Of a stretch of 64,000 bases of DNA, positions 8,947 through 17,730 are shown one piece after another (positions within the stretch are counted from its first letter, which is position 1; every line of letters begins with the position of its first letter). The notes below the pieces were generated by a model. That model saw nothing but the letters and a program-made list of their open reading frames with translations. It was not told the DNA's origin and did no database searches. The translations under genes were made by a program, and so were the position numbers. Location: NCBI GenBank assembly GCA_965203475.1, contig OZ241890.1, positions 620,001 through 684,000 of the forward strand, read 5' to 3'. Source of the DNA: JABDMD01 sp965203475. Lineage in GTDB: Bacteria; Pseudomonadota; Gammaproteobacteria; UBA4575.

Positions 8947-9702
8947 ATGGAAATATATTGCATAGATGTACGTAGAGAACTCACTACGGACCCAAGAAAC
9001 AAAGACGCTAATCTATTGCAACATCTTGTAGGGTGCGATGATTGTTCTGATTTTTTGCAAAGACTAAAAAGCTTTGAAGATAAGCTTGGTAAGGCAGTAA
9101 AGCTAGATGTGCCAGAAGGGTTAGAGTCAAGAATTATTTTGGCTCAACGAATGGAATCTTCAAATGCAGAGAATGTCGAGCAACTCAAATCGCGTGCTTC
9201 ATATACAAATAATTACAAGTGGATGTCTATAGCCGCTGCACTTGTACTTGCAATTGGGCTGTCTTTGGGGATGTTCAAGCTTGGAGAATCCTATGCAGTA
9301 CAAAATGAAGTATTAGCACACGTGTATGAAGATTTATATGCATTAGAAAAAGATAACAGAATTAGTTTAGTTGCATTTAATCAAAGATTAAAACCGTTTG
9401 GCGTAAAGGCAAGTGAAAGTATTGGACATGTGCGTTATGCCACTTTATGCCCGTTAGACAATAAAAAGGTACCGCACTTTGTGCTTGATTATGAAGGTCG
9501 TCCTATTACAGTCATGTTTGTTCCTTGGGAAAAATCCAATAAAAGAATTGAGTTTCATGACCAAAGATTCAAGGGTTTGTTGTTTGGTGCAGATTACGGA
9601 ACGTTTGTCGTATTAACGGAAGAACAGGATTCAGATAAAAGCCAATACGAACTCAATATGATGCAGCAACGCCTTATGGATGCTATAGAAGTCGAAATTT
9701 AA
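8947..9702 (+). CDS. DUF3379-type transmembrane protein, probable anti-sigma factor
   Basis: This 251-residue protein has a short cytoplasmic domain with His26-x3-Cys30-x2-Cys33, the pattern of zinc-binding anti-sigma domains. One membrane helix (WMSIAAALVLAIGLSLGMF) at about residues 94-112 is followed by a ~135-residue periplasmic domain, matching the DUF3379 layout. Its position directly after an ECF sigma gene strongly suggests that it holds the sigma factor at the membrane until a signal is received. The zinc motif could respond to thiol oxidation. The periplasmic signal is unknown. Confidence 0.8.
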   Translation: MEIYCIDVRRELTTDPRNKDANLLQHLVGCDDCSDFLQRLKSFEDKLGKAVKLDVPEGLESRIILAQRMESSNAENVEQLKSRASYTNNYKWMSIAAALVLAIGLSLGMFKLGESYAVQNEVLAHVYEDLYALEKDNRISLVAFNQRLKPFGVKASESIGHVRYATLCPLDNKKVPHFVLDYEGRPITVMFVPWEKSNKRIEFHDQRFKGLLFGADYGTFVVLTEEQDSDKSQYELNMMQQRLMDAIEVEI

Positions 9703-9708
9703 TTTTAA

Positions 9709-10893
9709 TTATAGACTTTGATAGTAATCCATTAATATTTTTGCAACTTCTGGGCGCGCAAACTCTTTAGGTAAATCTTCGCCTGCAGCCAACATGCCCC
9801 GTACTTTGGTGCCCGATAGTAAAACAAAATCTTCTTTATCGTGATCAGGTGCGTCACGCATCATGACAACTTTGTTTAGTTTTTTAGAATAGGCCGTATG
9901 ATCGGCACGGAAAATTTGAATTTGAAGTGCGTTTTCAGGGACTTCGTTATCAAAAATCGTTTGGGCATCAAAAGCACCATAGTAATCTCCGACACCTGCA
10001 TGATCGCGCCCAATAATAAAGTGGGTGCAGCCGCAGTTTTGTCTAAACACGGCATGCAGTACGGCTTCACGCGGTCCTGCATATAACATGTCAAAACCAT
10101 AACCCGTGATCATCACAGTATTGGGTGGAAAATAAAGTTCTACCATTTTTCGAATTGCAGCATCACGAATCGGCGCTGGGATATCACCAGGTTTTAATTT
10201 GCCTAATAGCATATGAATGAGCACTCCATCAGCATTCACTGCTTGTTGTGCCATTTTGCATAACTCTTCATGTGCTCGATGCATTGGATTGCGAGTTTGG
10301 AATCCAACTACAGTTTTCCAACCACGTTCTTCAATTTCATTTCTAATTTCACTTGCAGTTCGAAATGTGCCTTCGAACTCACTTCTGAAATAGCTAAAAT
10401 TTAGTACTTGAATCGGACCCGATATCGCCGTGTTACCCAAAGATAAAAATGTTGCTACACCGGGATGTTCTTGATCCGTTGTGCCATACACTTTTTCAGC
10501 AATTATTTTGAGTTGGTCATCTGTGAGCATATCAATTGATTCAATGTCTTGAATTGCTAATACTGGATTACCGTCAATATTTGGATCACGCAATGCAATT
10601 CGTTTTGTATCTGCAATTTCACGTGTTTCGTGTACTAAATTTAATACTGGAGTAGGCCAGAATAAGCCATTGCTGGTATGCATATTATCTGCAACTGAAA
10701 TAGCATCAGCCGCATTCATATAACCTTGTAAAGGTGTAAAGTAGCCGGCGCCCAACATAACAGCATTTGAGGCCGCGGCAGAATTTACAGTGATGCAAGG
10801 TAAACTTTCGGCTTCGGCTTCTAATTGTTTGCGTTGGGAATCATCTTCCACATATAGAGGGGTTAAAGTTTCCGATCCATGCGGCTTGTACAT
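9709..10893 (-). CDS. sat: Sulfate adenylyltransferase (ATP sulfurylase)
   Basis: This 394-residue single-domain ATP sulfurylase interconverts ATP + sulfate and APS + pyrophosphate. The nucleotide-binding motif QTRNPMHRAHE is at residues 199-209, with His205 and His208. GRDHAGVGDYYG and a C-terminal SGTKVRGMLAAGEDLP also match the family. There is no fused APS kinase and no CysD/CysN neighbour, so this is the homo-oligomeric Sat type. In sulfur-oxidising gammaproteobacteria this form usually runs in the ATP-forming direction with AprBA, which is not in the window; an assimilatory role is equally compatible. AGGAG precedes the ATG. It is convergent with the anti-sigma gene, with a six-base gap. 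Confidence 0.95.
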   Translation of the reverse strand: MYKPHGSETLTPLYVEDDSQRKQLEAEAESLPCITVNSAAASNAVMLGAGYFTPLQGYMNAADAISVADNMHTSNGLFWPTPVLNLVHETREIADTKRIALRDPNIDGNPVLAIQDIESIDMLTDDQLKIIAEKVYGTTDQEHPGVATFLSLGNTAISGPIQVLNFSYFRSEFEGTFRTASEIRNEIEERGWKTVVGFQTRNPMHRAHEELCKMAQQAVNADGVLIHMLLGKLKPGDIPAPIRDAAIRKMVELYFPPNTVMITGYGFDMLYAGPREAVLHAVFRQNCGCTHFIIGRDHAGVGDYYGAFDAQTIFDNEVPENALQIQIFRADHTAYSKKLNKVVMMRDAPDHDKEDFVLLSGTKVRGMLAAGEDLPKEFARPEVAKILMDYYQSL

Positions 10894-11161
10894 TATATTC
10901 TCCTGGTACCAATTGAGTGGCTAATAAAATCAAAGCGCAAATTACAGTATGAAATTTCCTTGTGAGCTAGTCGATTTTCTTAATACTGCCATTAGCAAAC
11001 CTGTTTCGAAAAATAGATATCCCTCACATTTTGCTTGGTTTTTACAGGTAAAAAGGTACAAATCCCCCCAATTTTTTTGAGCTCTTCCTCAATTTCCTCA
11101 AATTTACTATGACAATATAAATTACTCGAAATTTTGTATTGGAATGATGGAGTTGGATGAT

Positions 11162-11383
11162 ATGAAAAATGACTATCAACATGCATTAAATGAAGTGCTT
11201 GAGGAATTTGATTCGGTACAGAGCACGGAAGATCCTCGCACGGGAGGAGATCGTCGTAAGAAGGCTGCAACAAAATTTCCTTTAACGGATAACCAGGGGA
11301 ATATCATTGCAGAAGATCGGCGCAAGCAAGATCGTCGAAACGTAGATGTCGATATCAATGATATCGATGACTACACTTCATAA
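11162..11383 (+). CDS. Small charged hypothetical protein, 73 aa
   Basis: Unknown function. After an acidic helix (YQHALNEVLEEFDSV) the protein has two Arg-rich repeats, GGDRRKK and EDRRKQDRRN, around a short FPLTDNQGNIIA segment, then an Asp-rich tail. DRRxxDRR repeats occur in several small gammaproteobacterial proteins, sometimes near PilZ or GGDEF genes, but I cannot assign a function. I prefer the ATG at 11162, preceded by GGAG at nine bases, over the ATGs at 11144 and 11147. Confidence 0.55.
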   Translation: MKNDYQHALNEVLEEFDSVQSTEDPRTGGDRRKKAATKFPLTDNQGNIIAEDRRKQDRRNVDVDINDIDDYTS

Positions 11384-11407
11384 TCAGTATTTTTAATTAC
11401 ACTGTTT

Positions 11408-11842
11408 TCAGCTACTGGCATCTGCTGTTAAACCTGCAGCTTCTATGCCGGTTATGGCGCAGTGCTCGTCTTCATCAGATAAATCTCCGGTGATTCCTAC
11501 CGCACCCAAAATTTTATTTTCTTTGTTCCTTATTAATACACCACCTGGAACGGGTAACAAGCGTTGATCTGATAGATTAATTAGAGCATTCATAAACATG
11601 GGCCTTTCATCTCCCATTTGACCAAGTTTTCTAGACGATACTCCTACTCCTACGGCACCCCATGCTTTTGCCATGGCAATTTGAGGTCGCATAATACTTG
11701 CGCCATCTTCTCTTGCTGATGCTTTTACGTGACCACCTGCGTCAAGAATTACAATAGTAAGTGGAGCAAGTTCGCGTTTTCTTCCTTCTGATATTGCTCC
11801 TGTAATGATTGAATTGGCTTGTTTTAACGTTAGCTCTGACAT
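11408..11842 (-). CDS. GlcG/HbpS-family protein (DUF336)
   Basis: This 144-residue cytosolic protein is of the GlcG/HbpS family. Signature segments are LTLKQANSIITGA near the N-terminus, VVILDAGGHVKASAREDGA-like at ~40, AMAKAWGAVGVG, and the C-terminal GVGITGDLSDEDEHCA. Family members include haem-binding HbpS and the glycolate-operon protein GlcG; a cobalamin or haem ligand is sometimes proposed, but most are uncharacterised. I moved the start to the ATG at 11842 because AAGGAT lies upstream at proper spacing and the family normally begins there. A longer ORF to 11890 would add an unlikely 16-residue extension. It is divergent from fadB. Confidence 0.85.
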   Translation of the reverse strand: MSELTLKQANSIITGAISEGRKRELAPLTIVILDAGGHVKASAREDGASIMRPQIAMAKAWGAVGVGVSSRKLGQMGDERPMFMNALINLSDQRLLPVPGGVLIRNKENKILGAVGITGDLSDEDEHCAITGIEAAGLTADASS

Positions 11843-11933
11843 GAAAATGAAATCCTTATTATAATAATCTATGTTATGAATTTTGCACACATGTTAGTAA
11901 AATATACAAATAATAAAAATTAGCCTAACCATA

Positions 11934-14096
11934 ATGACAAACATCTTTTCTGGTAACGCCATAAAAGTCGAATTAATTGAGAATAATATTGCTCAATTAA
12001 CCTTTGATCTTGTTGATGAAAGTATTAATAAACTTAGTAAGGCTGTTGTCGAAGAGTTAGATTCGGCGATTAGCGAAGTAGAAAAACATCAAGATGCCAA
12101 AGCTTTATTAATTTGTAGTAATAAAGATGTATTTATTGTTGGTGCCGATGTAACCGAATTTCTTGGTTTCTTTGCACTATCCGATAAAGAGTTATTGCAT
12201 TGGATTGAAACCACACAGGCATTGTTCAGTCGCATAGAAGATTTACCCATGCCAACTGTGACAGCAATAAATGGCTATGCACTGGGAGGTGGTTGCGAAC
12301 TTGCACTTTGCTCAGATTATCGTGTCATGGCGGATACGGCACGCATAGGACTACCAGAAGTAAAACTTGGAATTTTTCCAGGTTGGGGCGGTACAGTTCG
12401 ATTACCACGATTAATAGGTGCCGATAATGCGCTGGAATGGATTTGCACTGGAGGAGAGCAAAAAGCGCAGCAAGCTTTTGTGCAACATGCGGTAGATGCC
12501 GTTGTAACTCTTGAGCAATTACAAGATGCCGCTTTACATATCATTCAACAGTGTTTCGCTGGAAAGTTGGATTTTCAGTCACGTAAAACAGAAAAGCGGC
12601 AACCTTTACAGCTCAATCAGTTAGAAAGCATCATGGCTTTTGAATCAGCAAAAGCGGTGGTTGCTGCTAAAGCTGGACGCAATTTTCCTGCACCCATAGC
12701 CGCCATCGAAACAGTACAGCATCATGCCACCATGATGCGTGATGAAGCCATGAAAGTAGAAGCGCATGGTTTTATAAAAATGGCAAAAACCAATGTCGCT
12801 AGAAATTTAGTGGGCTTATTTCTAAATGATCAACGCATAAAGAAAGTCAGCAAAGGGTATGTAAAACATGCACAAGATGTAAAGCAAGCAGCTGTTTTGG
12901 GAGCTGGCATTATGGGCGGAGGAATCGCTTATCAATCGGCTTGTAAAGATGTTCCGGTCATCATGAAAGATATTAAGCATGAAGCGTTAGAGCTTGGTCA
13001 AAATGAGGCGGCAAATTTACTAATGAAACAAGTTAAACGTGGAAAACTAAAGGCCGAAGAAGTGCCCGAAACACTGAATAAAATCGATTCCACGTTAAGT
13101 TATGGAGATTTTTCCAATGTAGATTTGGTGGTTGAAGCCGTCGTTGAAAACAAAAGCATTAAAACTGCAGTCCTTTCAGAGGTAGAGCGTGTTATCAAGG
13201 ACAGCTGTGTGCTGACGTCTAATACTTCTACTATCTCAATTACTGAACTTTCCACATCGCTACAAAGGCCAGAATTATTTTGTGGCATGCATTTTTTTAA
13301 TCCTGTGTATCGAATGCCTCTTGTTGAAGTAATTCGTGGAGAAAAAACAAACGAGACGGCTATTGCAACCACTGTCGCGTATGCCAAAAAGATGGGCAAA
13401 ACACCAATTGTGATAAATGATTGCCCGGGCTTTTTAGTAAACCGCGTTTTATTTCCATATTTTGCTGGTTTTGATGCCTTGGTACGCGATGGTGTTGAGT
13501 TTCAACGTATTGATAAGGTGATGGAACAGTTTGGTTGGCCCATGGGGCCTGCTTATTTGTTGGATGTTGTTGGAATCGATACTGCGCACCATGCATCAGA
13601 AGTTATGGCAGCCGGTTACCCTGATCGGATGAGTAAAGAATACAAAACAGCTACAGATGTTATGTTTGAGGCAAATCGCTTTGGTCAAAAAAATAATTTA
13701 GGTTTCTACAAATATGAGTTGGATAGAAAAGGCAAACAGAAAAAACAATTGGATGATGAGGCAGTATCAATGTTACGTCAGGTTCAATCTTCTTCCGAAG
13801 AAATTAGCGATGAAGAAATCATTGAAAGGATGATGATTCCAATGTGTATGGAAACCGTTCGCTGTGTTGAAGATAACATTGTCGAGCACCCTTTAGATGT
13901 CGATATGGGACTAATTCTTGGAATTGCCTTTCCAAGCTTTCGCGGAGGTGCATTACGTTACATTGATGATTATGGAATACAAAAATTTTGCGAGCGTGCA
14001 GAATCTTTTGCTCACGTGAGTCCTATTTATAAGCCTACGCAAGCATTGGTGAAAATGGCACAACATAATGAAAAGTTTTATCCCACAACAAATTAA
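11934..14096 (+). CDS. fadB: Fatty-acid oxidation complex, alpha subunit
   Basis: This 720-residue multifunctional enzyme of aerobic beta-oxidation matches FadB in length and order. The N-terminal enoyl-CoA hydratase/isomerase domain has GYALGGGCELALCSDYRV and LPEVKLGIFPGWGGT, with the catalytic Glu residues. The 3-hydroxyacyl-CoA dehydrogenase domain has the NAD-binding AVLGAGIMGGGIA near residue 325 and GMHFFNPVYRMPLVEVI with its catalytic His. The C-terminal dimer domains include DCPGFLVNRVLFPY. FadA follows after 15 bases, so the alpha2-beta2 complex is encoded as an operon. A FadR site was not identified. Confidence 0.96.
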   Translation: MTNIFSGNAIKVELIENNIAQLTFDLVDESINKLSKAVVEELDSAISEVEKHQDAKALLICSNKDVFIVGADVTEFLGFFALSDKELLHWIETTQALFSRIEDLPMPTVTAINGYALGGGCELALCSDYRVMADTARIGLPEVKLGIFPGWGGTVRLPRLIGADNALEWICTGGEQKAQQAFVQHAVDAVVTLEQLQDAALHIIQQCFAGKLDFQSRKTEKRQPLQLNQLESIMAFESAKAVVAAKAGRNFPAPIAAIETVQHHATMMRDEAMKVEAHGFIKMAKTNVARNLVGLFLNDQRIKKVSKGYVKHAQDVKQAAVLGAGIMGGGIAYQSACKDVPVIMKDIKHEALELGQNEAANLLMKQVKRGKLKAEEVPETLNKIDSTLSYGDFSNVDLVVEAVVENKSIKTAVLSEVERVIKDSCVLTSNTSTISITELSTSLQRPELFCGMHFFNPVYRMPLVEVIRGEKTNETAIATTVAYAKKMGKTPIVINDCPGFLVNRVLFPYFAGFDALVRDGVEFQRIDKVMEQFGWPMGPAYLLDVVGIDTAHHASEVMAAGYPDRMSKEYKTATDVMFEANRFGQKNNLGFYKYELDRKGKQKKQLDDEAVSMLRQVQSSSEEISDEEIIERMMIPMCMETVRCVEDNIVEHPLDVDMGLILGIAFPSFRGGALRYIDDYGIQKFCERAESFAHVSPIYKPTQALVKMAQHNEKFYPTTN

Positions 14097-14111
14097 AAGG
14101 ATGCATGTGCA

Positions 14112-15287
14112 ATGAGTTTAATGGCTAGAGATGCCGTGATAATCGATTGCGTGCGTAGTCCTATGGGCAAATCAAAAAATGGCATGCTTAGATTTGTGCG
14201 TGCAGAAATGTTATCGGCTGCATTGGTCAATGCATTATTCGAACGAAACCCGAATGTAGATCCAGACGAAGTTGAGGATGTTATTTGGGGATGTGTAAAT
14301 CAAACCTTGGAGCAGGGATGGAACATTGCACGCTACATTTCTTTAATGACAAAAATTCCGCATTCTTCGGCCGCGCAAACAGTAAACCGTCTATGTGGCT
14401 CATCTATGCAGGCCATTCATGCTGCTACCCAAGCTATTTATGCCAACTGTGGTGATGTATTTGTTATTGGTGGTGTTGAACACATGGGGCATGTGGGAAT
14501 GACGCATGGGTGGGATCACAATCCGGCCTCGAGCAAATACACAGCGAAAGCTTCAAACATGATGGGACTCACAGCCGAATTATTGTCGATGCAGCATGGA
14601 ATAGGGCGAGAAGAACAAGATCAATTTGGCTTGCGGTCACATCAACGTGCACATGCTGCAACTATTGAAGGGCGTTTTAAAAATGAAATTGTTCCTATTG
14701 AAGGGCATGATGAAAATGGTTTTAAACAATTGTGTGAAATTGATGAAGTAATTCGTCCAGATACTTCTTTGGAACGGTTGGCAGCCTTAAAGCCTGTTTT
14801 TAAACCAAGCGGAGGTACAGTAACGGCTGGGACTTCTTCAGCCATATCGGATGGAGCTGCTGCCATGTTAATCATGTCTGCAGAACGTGCACAGTCATTA
14901 AATTTAAAACCAATCGCAAAAGTACGTGCCATGGCTGTAGCAGGAGTGGATCCTGCAATTATGGGTTATGGGCCAGTACCGGCATGTAAAAAAGTTTTAA
15001 AACGTGCAGGCCTTGAAATTACTGATATTGAATCCGTAGAACTAAACGAAGCCTTTGCAGCTCAGTCGTTACCCGTATTAAAAGATTTAGGTTTACTAGA
15101 TGATTTGGATGAAAAAGTGAATTTAAATGGGGGTGCTATTGCATTAGGGCATCCATTAGGCTGCTCTGGAGCTCGCATTAGCACAACCCTTTTGCACATC
15201 ATGCAGCATAAAGACACTACAATCGGTTTAGCGACCATGTGTATAGGTTTGGGTCAGGGAATAGCTACCGTTTTTGAACGGGTGTGA
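14112..15287 (+). CDS. fadA: 3-ketoacyl-CoA thiolase, beta subunit
   Basis: This 391-residue thiolase cleaves 3-ketoacyl-CoA with CoA to acetyl-CoA and a shortened acyl-CoA. The nucleophilic cysteine is in NRLCGSSMQAIH (about residue 95). The catalytic His lies in GGAIALGHPLGCSGARI, and the second active-site cysteine in TMCIGLGQG near the C-terminus. LNEAFAAQ is also present. It is directly downstream of fadB, and the ATG at 14112 gives the normal family N-terminus after a short extension (MSLMARDAVIIDCVRSPMG). Confidence 0.96.
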   Translation: MSLMARDAVIIDCVRSPMGKSKNGMLRFVRAEMLSAALVNALFERNPNVDPDEVEDVIWGCVNQTLEQGWNIARYISLMTKIPHSSAAQTVNRLCGSSMQAIHAATQAIYANCGDVFVIGGVEHMGHVGMTHGWDHNPASSKYTAKASNMMGLTAELLSMQHGIGREEQDQFGLRSHQRAHAATIEGRFKNEIVPIEGHDENGFKQLCEIDEVIRPDTSLERLAALKPVFKPSGGTVTAGTSSAISDGAAAMLIMSAERAQSLNLKPIAKVRAMAVAGVDPAIMGYGPVPACKKVLKRAGLEITDIESVELNEAFAAQSLPVLKDLGLLDDLDEKVNLNGGAIALGHPLGCSGARISTTLLHIMQHKDTTIGLATMCIGLGQGIATVFERV

Positions 15288-15293
15288 ATAAGG

Positions 15294-15653
15294 CTATTGG
15301 CGAGGGCTGATTAATTCAATAATTTCATCAATATAATCCAGTAATGCGCAGGCCATCATATCGTCCTGCTTGGATTCTCCTATCTTAATTAAAGCATTCA
15401 GTGCGTTATGTATTACTTGTGAATCTTGTTTCTCAAGTTGTACCTGCTCTTCTATGTTTTTTATATGTATTTGTGCAGCTGACTTATCACGCTCATGATC
15501 CAAAATACTTGGAAAATGCATGCTAATTTGTTGAGAAAATTTAATTAATGCTTGGCGTTTATCTTCTTCAGTAAATCCGCTGTAAGCCTGCTCTAGGGGT
15601 GGGATCTTTGTATCTATATTTCCAACATGTATTTTGTCGTTTTTATTATTCAT
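15294..15653 (-). CDS. Hypothetical protein, 119 aa
   Basis: I do not recognise a family. It is a soluble, mostly helical protein: a disordered N-terminal ~20 residues, then helices (FTEEDKRQALIKFSQQI; SAAQIHIKNIEEQVQLEKQD; SQVIHNALNALIKIGES; MACALLDYIDEIIELI). It is convergent with fadA, with a six-base gap. Composition is consistent with a real gene. No motif suggests catalysis. Confidence 0.55.
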   Translation of the reverse strand: MNNKNDKIHVGNIDTKIPPLEQAYSGFTEEDKRQALIKFSQQISMHFPSILDHERDKSAAQIHIKNIEEQVQLEKQDSQVIHNALNALIKIGESKQDDMMACALLDYIDEIIELISPRQ

Positions 15654-15882
15654 CTTTTAGTAATAATATTGAATTAATTGTTTAAAAATTAGAATATAGT
15701 ATTTTCAATAACCGCTGGGAACTATTAGATTCAGTTAGACAGATATTGTTGGCTGAATCACATAATTAAACGGGGATAGGCTGTAAGATCCCTAATTCAG
15801 TGACTTAAGTTCAGTGTTTCGCTGGGCTTGGGCTGAGAAAATTTACAAGGAAGAAAAAGTAAAATTTTCAGGAGGACATTAA

Positions 15883-16077
15883 GTGGCCGCTAGCGTTTTT
15901 GTTATTGCATGGTTGTTTGGATTTTTGTTCATTGTTAATGGGCTGGAGCGCTCGCAACAGCTTAATAAAGGCGTACTTACTGTATCAAAAGATCGCAAAA
16001 TGCTTTTTGCGTGCAGCTTAGTGATTTATCTGGTGCTATCGACAGTATTGATCGTTACGTATTTATCGACTAGTTAA
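15883..16077 (+). CDS. Small two-helix membrane protein, 64 aa
   Basis: This protein has two membrane helices (residues ~4-20 and ~43-61) with a short basic loop (LERSQQLNKGVLTVSKDRK). The start is a GTG at 15883 with a near-perfect AGGAGG seven bases upstream, the strongest ribosome site in this neighbourhood, which supports translation despite the size. An imperfect inverted repeat (GAAAATTTAC ... GTAAAATTTTC) at 15837-15869 lies immediately before the ribosome site and could affect expression. Function is unknown. Confidence 0.65.
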   Translation: MAASVFVIAWLFGFLFIVNGLERSQQLNKGVLTVSKDRKMLFACSLVIYLVLSTVLIVTYLSTS

Positions 16078-16084
16078 ATCGTAT

Positions 16085-16579
16085 TTAGACAGGCCTAAAT
16101 TCCAATACTTGTCCGTTGTTACACCAACGCTGTCCACTCGGTAGTGGCCCGTCCATAATTAAGTGCCCATGATGACCTCCGCACTGTGCACAACGATAAC
16201 CTGTACTCGGCCACATGCCTCGTAAATCAGTATAGGTTTCTAAGTGGCCGCGAATATGGTCATTAAAACTTGGCCACCCTGTTTTACTGTCATATTTCAT
16301 TTCAGAATTAAATAATGCGAGATCGCAGGCGACACAGTGATATATTCCAGGATCTGTAAGTTGCACCAGCTCACTGGAATAGCGTGGTTCAGTGGCACCT
16401 TCGCGCAAAATGGAATATTGAGCTTGCGTCAAATTTTCTTGCCAAAAATCCTCCGGGCGGTGAATTTTTTTAATATTTGCAGAGGCTTTGATCGCGGACT
16501 TATTATGACGCGAACTAAGCTGTAACAAGGTGAATAGGCTAAATCCGCCTGCAGCCAGGATAAATACTCTTCGATTCAA
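16085..16579 (-). CDS. msrB: Peptide-methionine (R)-S-oxide reductase, exported
   Basis: This MsrB domain reduces methionine-R-sulfoxide in proteins. It has the structural zinc ligands Cys82/Cys85 (CVAC) and Cys130/Cys133 (CAQC), the substrate region TGWPSF, and the catalytic Cys153 in RWCNNGQVLEF. Residues 1-23 form a hydrophobic N-terminal segment (RRVFILAAGGFSLFTLLQ), so the protein is periplasmic, anchored or secreted, and acts on oxidised envelope proteins. The usual resolving Cys position is not obvious, so recycling may depend on an external thiol. It is divergent from the rhombosortase gene. Confidence 0.93.
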   Translation of the reverse strand: MNRRVFILAAGGFSLFTLLQLSSRHNKSAIKASANIKKIHRPEDFWQENLTQAQYSILREGATEPRYSSELVQLTDPGIYHCVACDLALFNSEMKYDSKTGWPSFNDHIRGHLETYTDLRGMWPSTGYRCAQCGGHHGHLIMDGPLPSGQRWCNNGQVLEFRPV

Positions 16580-16698
16580 TGTAGATCCTTAATATTGAGC
16601 TAACATAGCAATGAATAGCTATTAGATTCCTACAAGAGCACATAGTTTCACAATCCACACAATAATTAACTAATACTTTAGGTATCTCACATAACTAC

Positions 16699-17277
16699 AT
16701 GATTAAAAAGAATTATTACGTTCTGATAACTATTGCTATTTGTATCGTTGCCCAGAGTAGTCTTAGTTTGGGCTTAGATGTTTGGCAGTATGCCAAAGTT
16801 GATGTAGAAGCCGGTCAATGGTGGAGATTTCTAACCGCTAATTTTGTGCATCTAGGATGGCGCCATCTTTTCATGAATGCAGTGGGCCTGATATTTATTG
16901 CACTACTTTTCCCAAAAGCTATTTCCTCTCGAACTGCTCTACTTGTGTTGTTGTTATGTGGTCTAGGTGTAACCATTGGAATATGGATGTTTTGTGAAAG
17001 TATTCGGTGGTATGTAGGGCTATCTGGCGCTTTGCATGGTTTGTTAATAGTTTTGATAGTGATGGACTATCAGTGTCAAAAAAATGTTCTAAATCTCGTA
17101 TTACTTGGCTTAGTCATTTTAAAATTAGCATGGGAGTCAGTTTGGGGCCCGTTGCCGGGAAGCGAATCTACGGCTGGAGGTACTGTAGTCGAGGAATCAC
17201 ATTTATATGGTGCAATTGCAGGAACAATTATTGGTATTGTGATGTATATAAAAAAATCAAAATTCTTAACAGGTTAA
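16699..17277 (+). CDS. Rhombosortase (rhomboid-type membrane protease)
   Basis: This 192-residue protein has six hydrophobic segments and the rhomboid catalytic pair: Ser109 in GLSGALHG and His168 in SHLYGAIAG. The N-terminal QWWRFLTANFVHLGWRHLFMN is the rhomboid entry motif. Small size and the SHLYGA site fit the rhombosortase branch, which removes GlyGly-CTERM tails from exported proteins in gammaproteobacteria. No GlyGly-CTERM protein is encoded in this window. The next gene follows after seven bases. Confidence 0.82.
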   Translation: MIKKNYYVLITIAICIVAQSSLSLGLDVWQYAKVDVEAGQWWRFLTANFVHLGWRHLFMNAVGLIFIALLFPKAISSRTALLVLLLCGLGVTIGIWMFCESIRWYVGLSGALHGLLIVLIVMDYQCQKNVLNLVLLGLVILKLAWESVWGPLPGSESTAGGTVVEESHLYGAIAGTIIGIVMYIKKSKFLTG

Positions 17278-17284
17278 CGATGAT

Positions 17285-17590
17285 ATGAGAAGTAAAATCT
17301 TAGATGAATTGCAAATGGAATTTTTACAATTAAATCGAAAACTGACCTATGCCACGTTAATTTTGTTGGGCTTGATGGCAGTATTGTTTTGGCTGGTTGA
17401 GATTGAGGTGTTTGGGAAAACCTCAACCCTGGTAGGTGTTGTATTTATGCTATTGGCTGTATTTTTTTTTCAAATTCCACATATTTCTTACAATTGGCTG
17501 GTAAGAAAATACCAGCAAGTACCGGATAAACTCGCTTTACTGGGGCCTAATTGGAGACATTTCAAAAAACAATCTATGCAGCGAAATTAG
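17285..17590 (+). CDS. Two-helix membrane protein, 101 aa
   Basis: Unknown small inner-membrane protein. Two hydrophobic helices (residues ~20-38 and ~47-64) are flanked by a charged N-terminal helix (RSKILDELQMEFLQLNRK) and a basic C-terminal tail (NWRHFKKQSMQRN). It lies directly behind the rhombosortase gene and is probably co-transcribed. No motif links it to proteolysis. Confidence 0.6.
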   Translation: MRSKILDELQMEFLQLNRKLTYATLILLGLMAVLFWLVEIEVFGKTSTLVGVVFMLLAVFFFQIPHISYNWLVRKYQQVPDKLALLGPNWRHFKKQSMQRN

Positions 17591-17730
17591 AGAAATTTTT
17601 ATGAGACCCGTTCAGCCTAAATAGTTTGCTTGTCGTCGGCGCAAAGGGTTACTAAATTTTCTAAACCCTTAAGGTAGAACCTATTCCAGTAAAAACAGTA
17701 AATTAGTTACCCACACAGCCAATAACTAAT

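Noticed and set aside
9898..10100. Short frames on both strands inside sat
   Set aside because: They lie wholly within a well-conserved gene and show no ribosome site or protein-like pattern.
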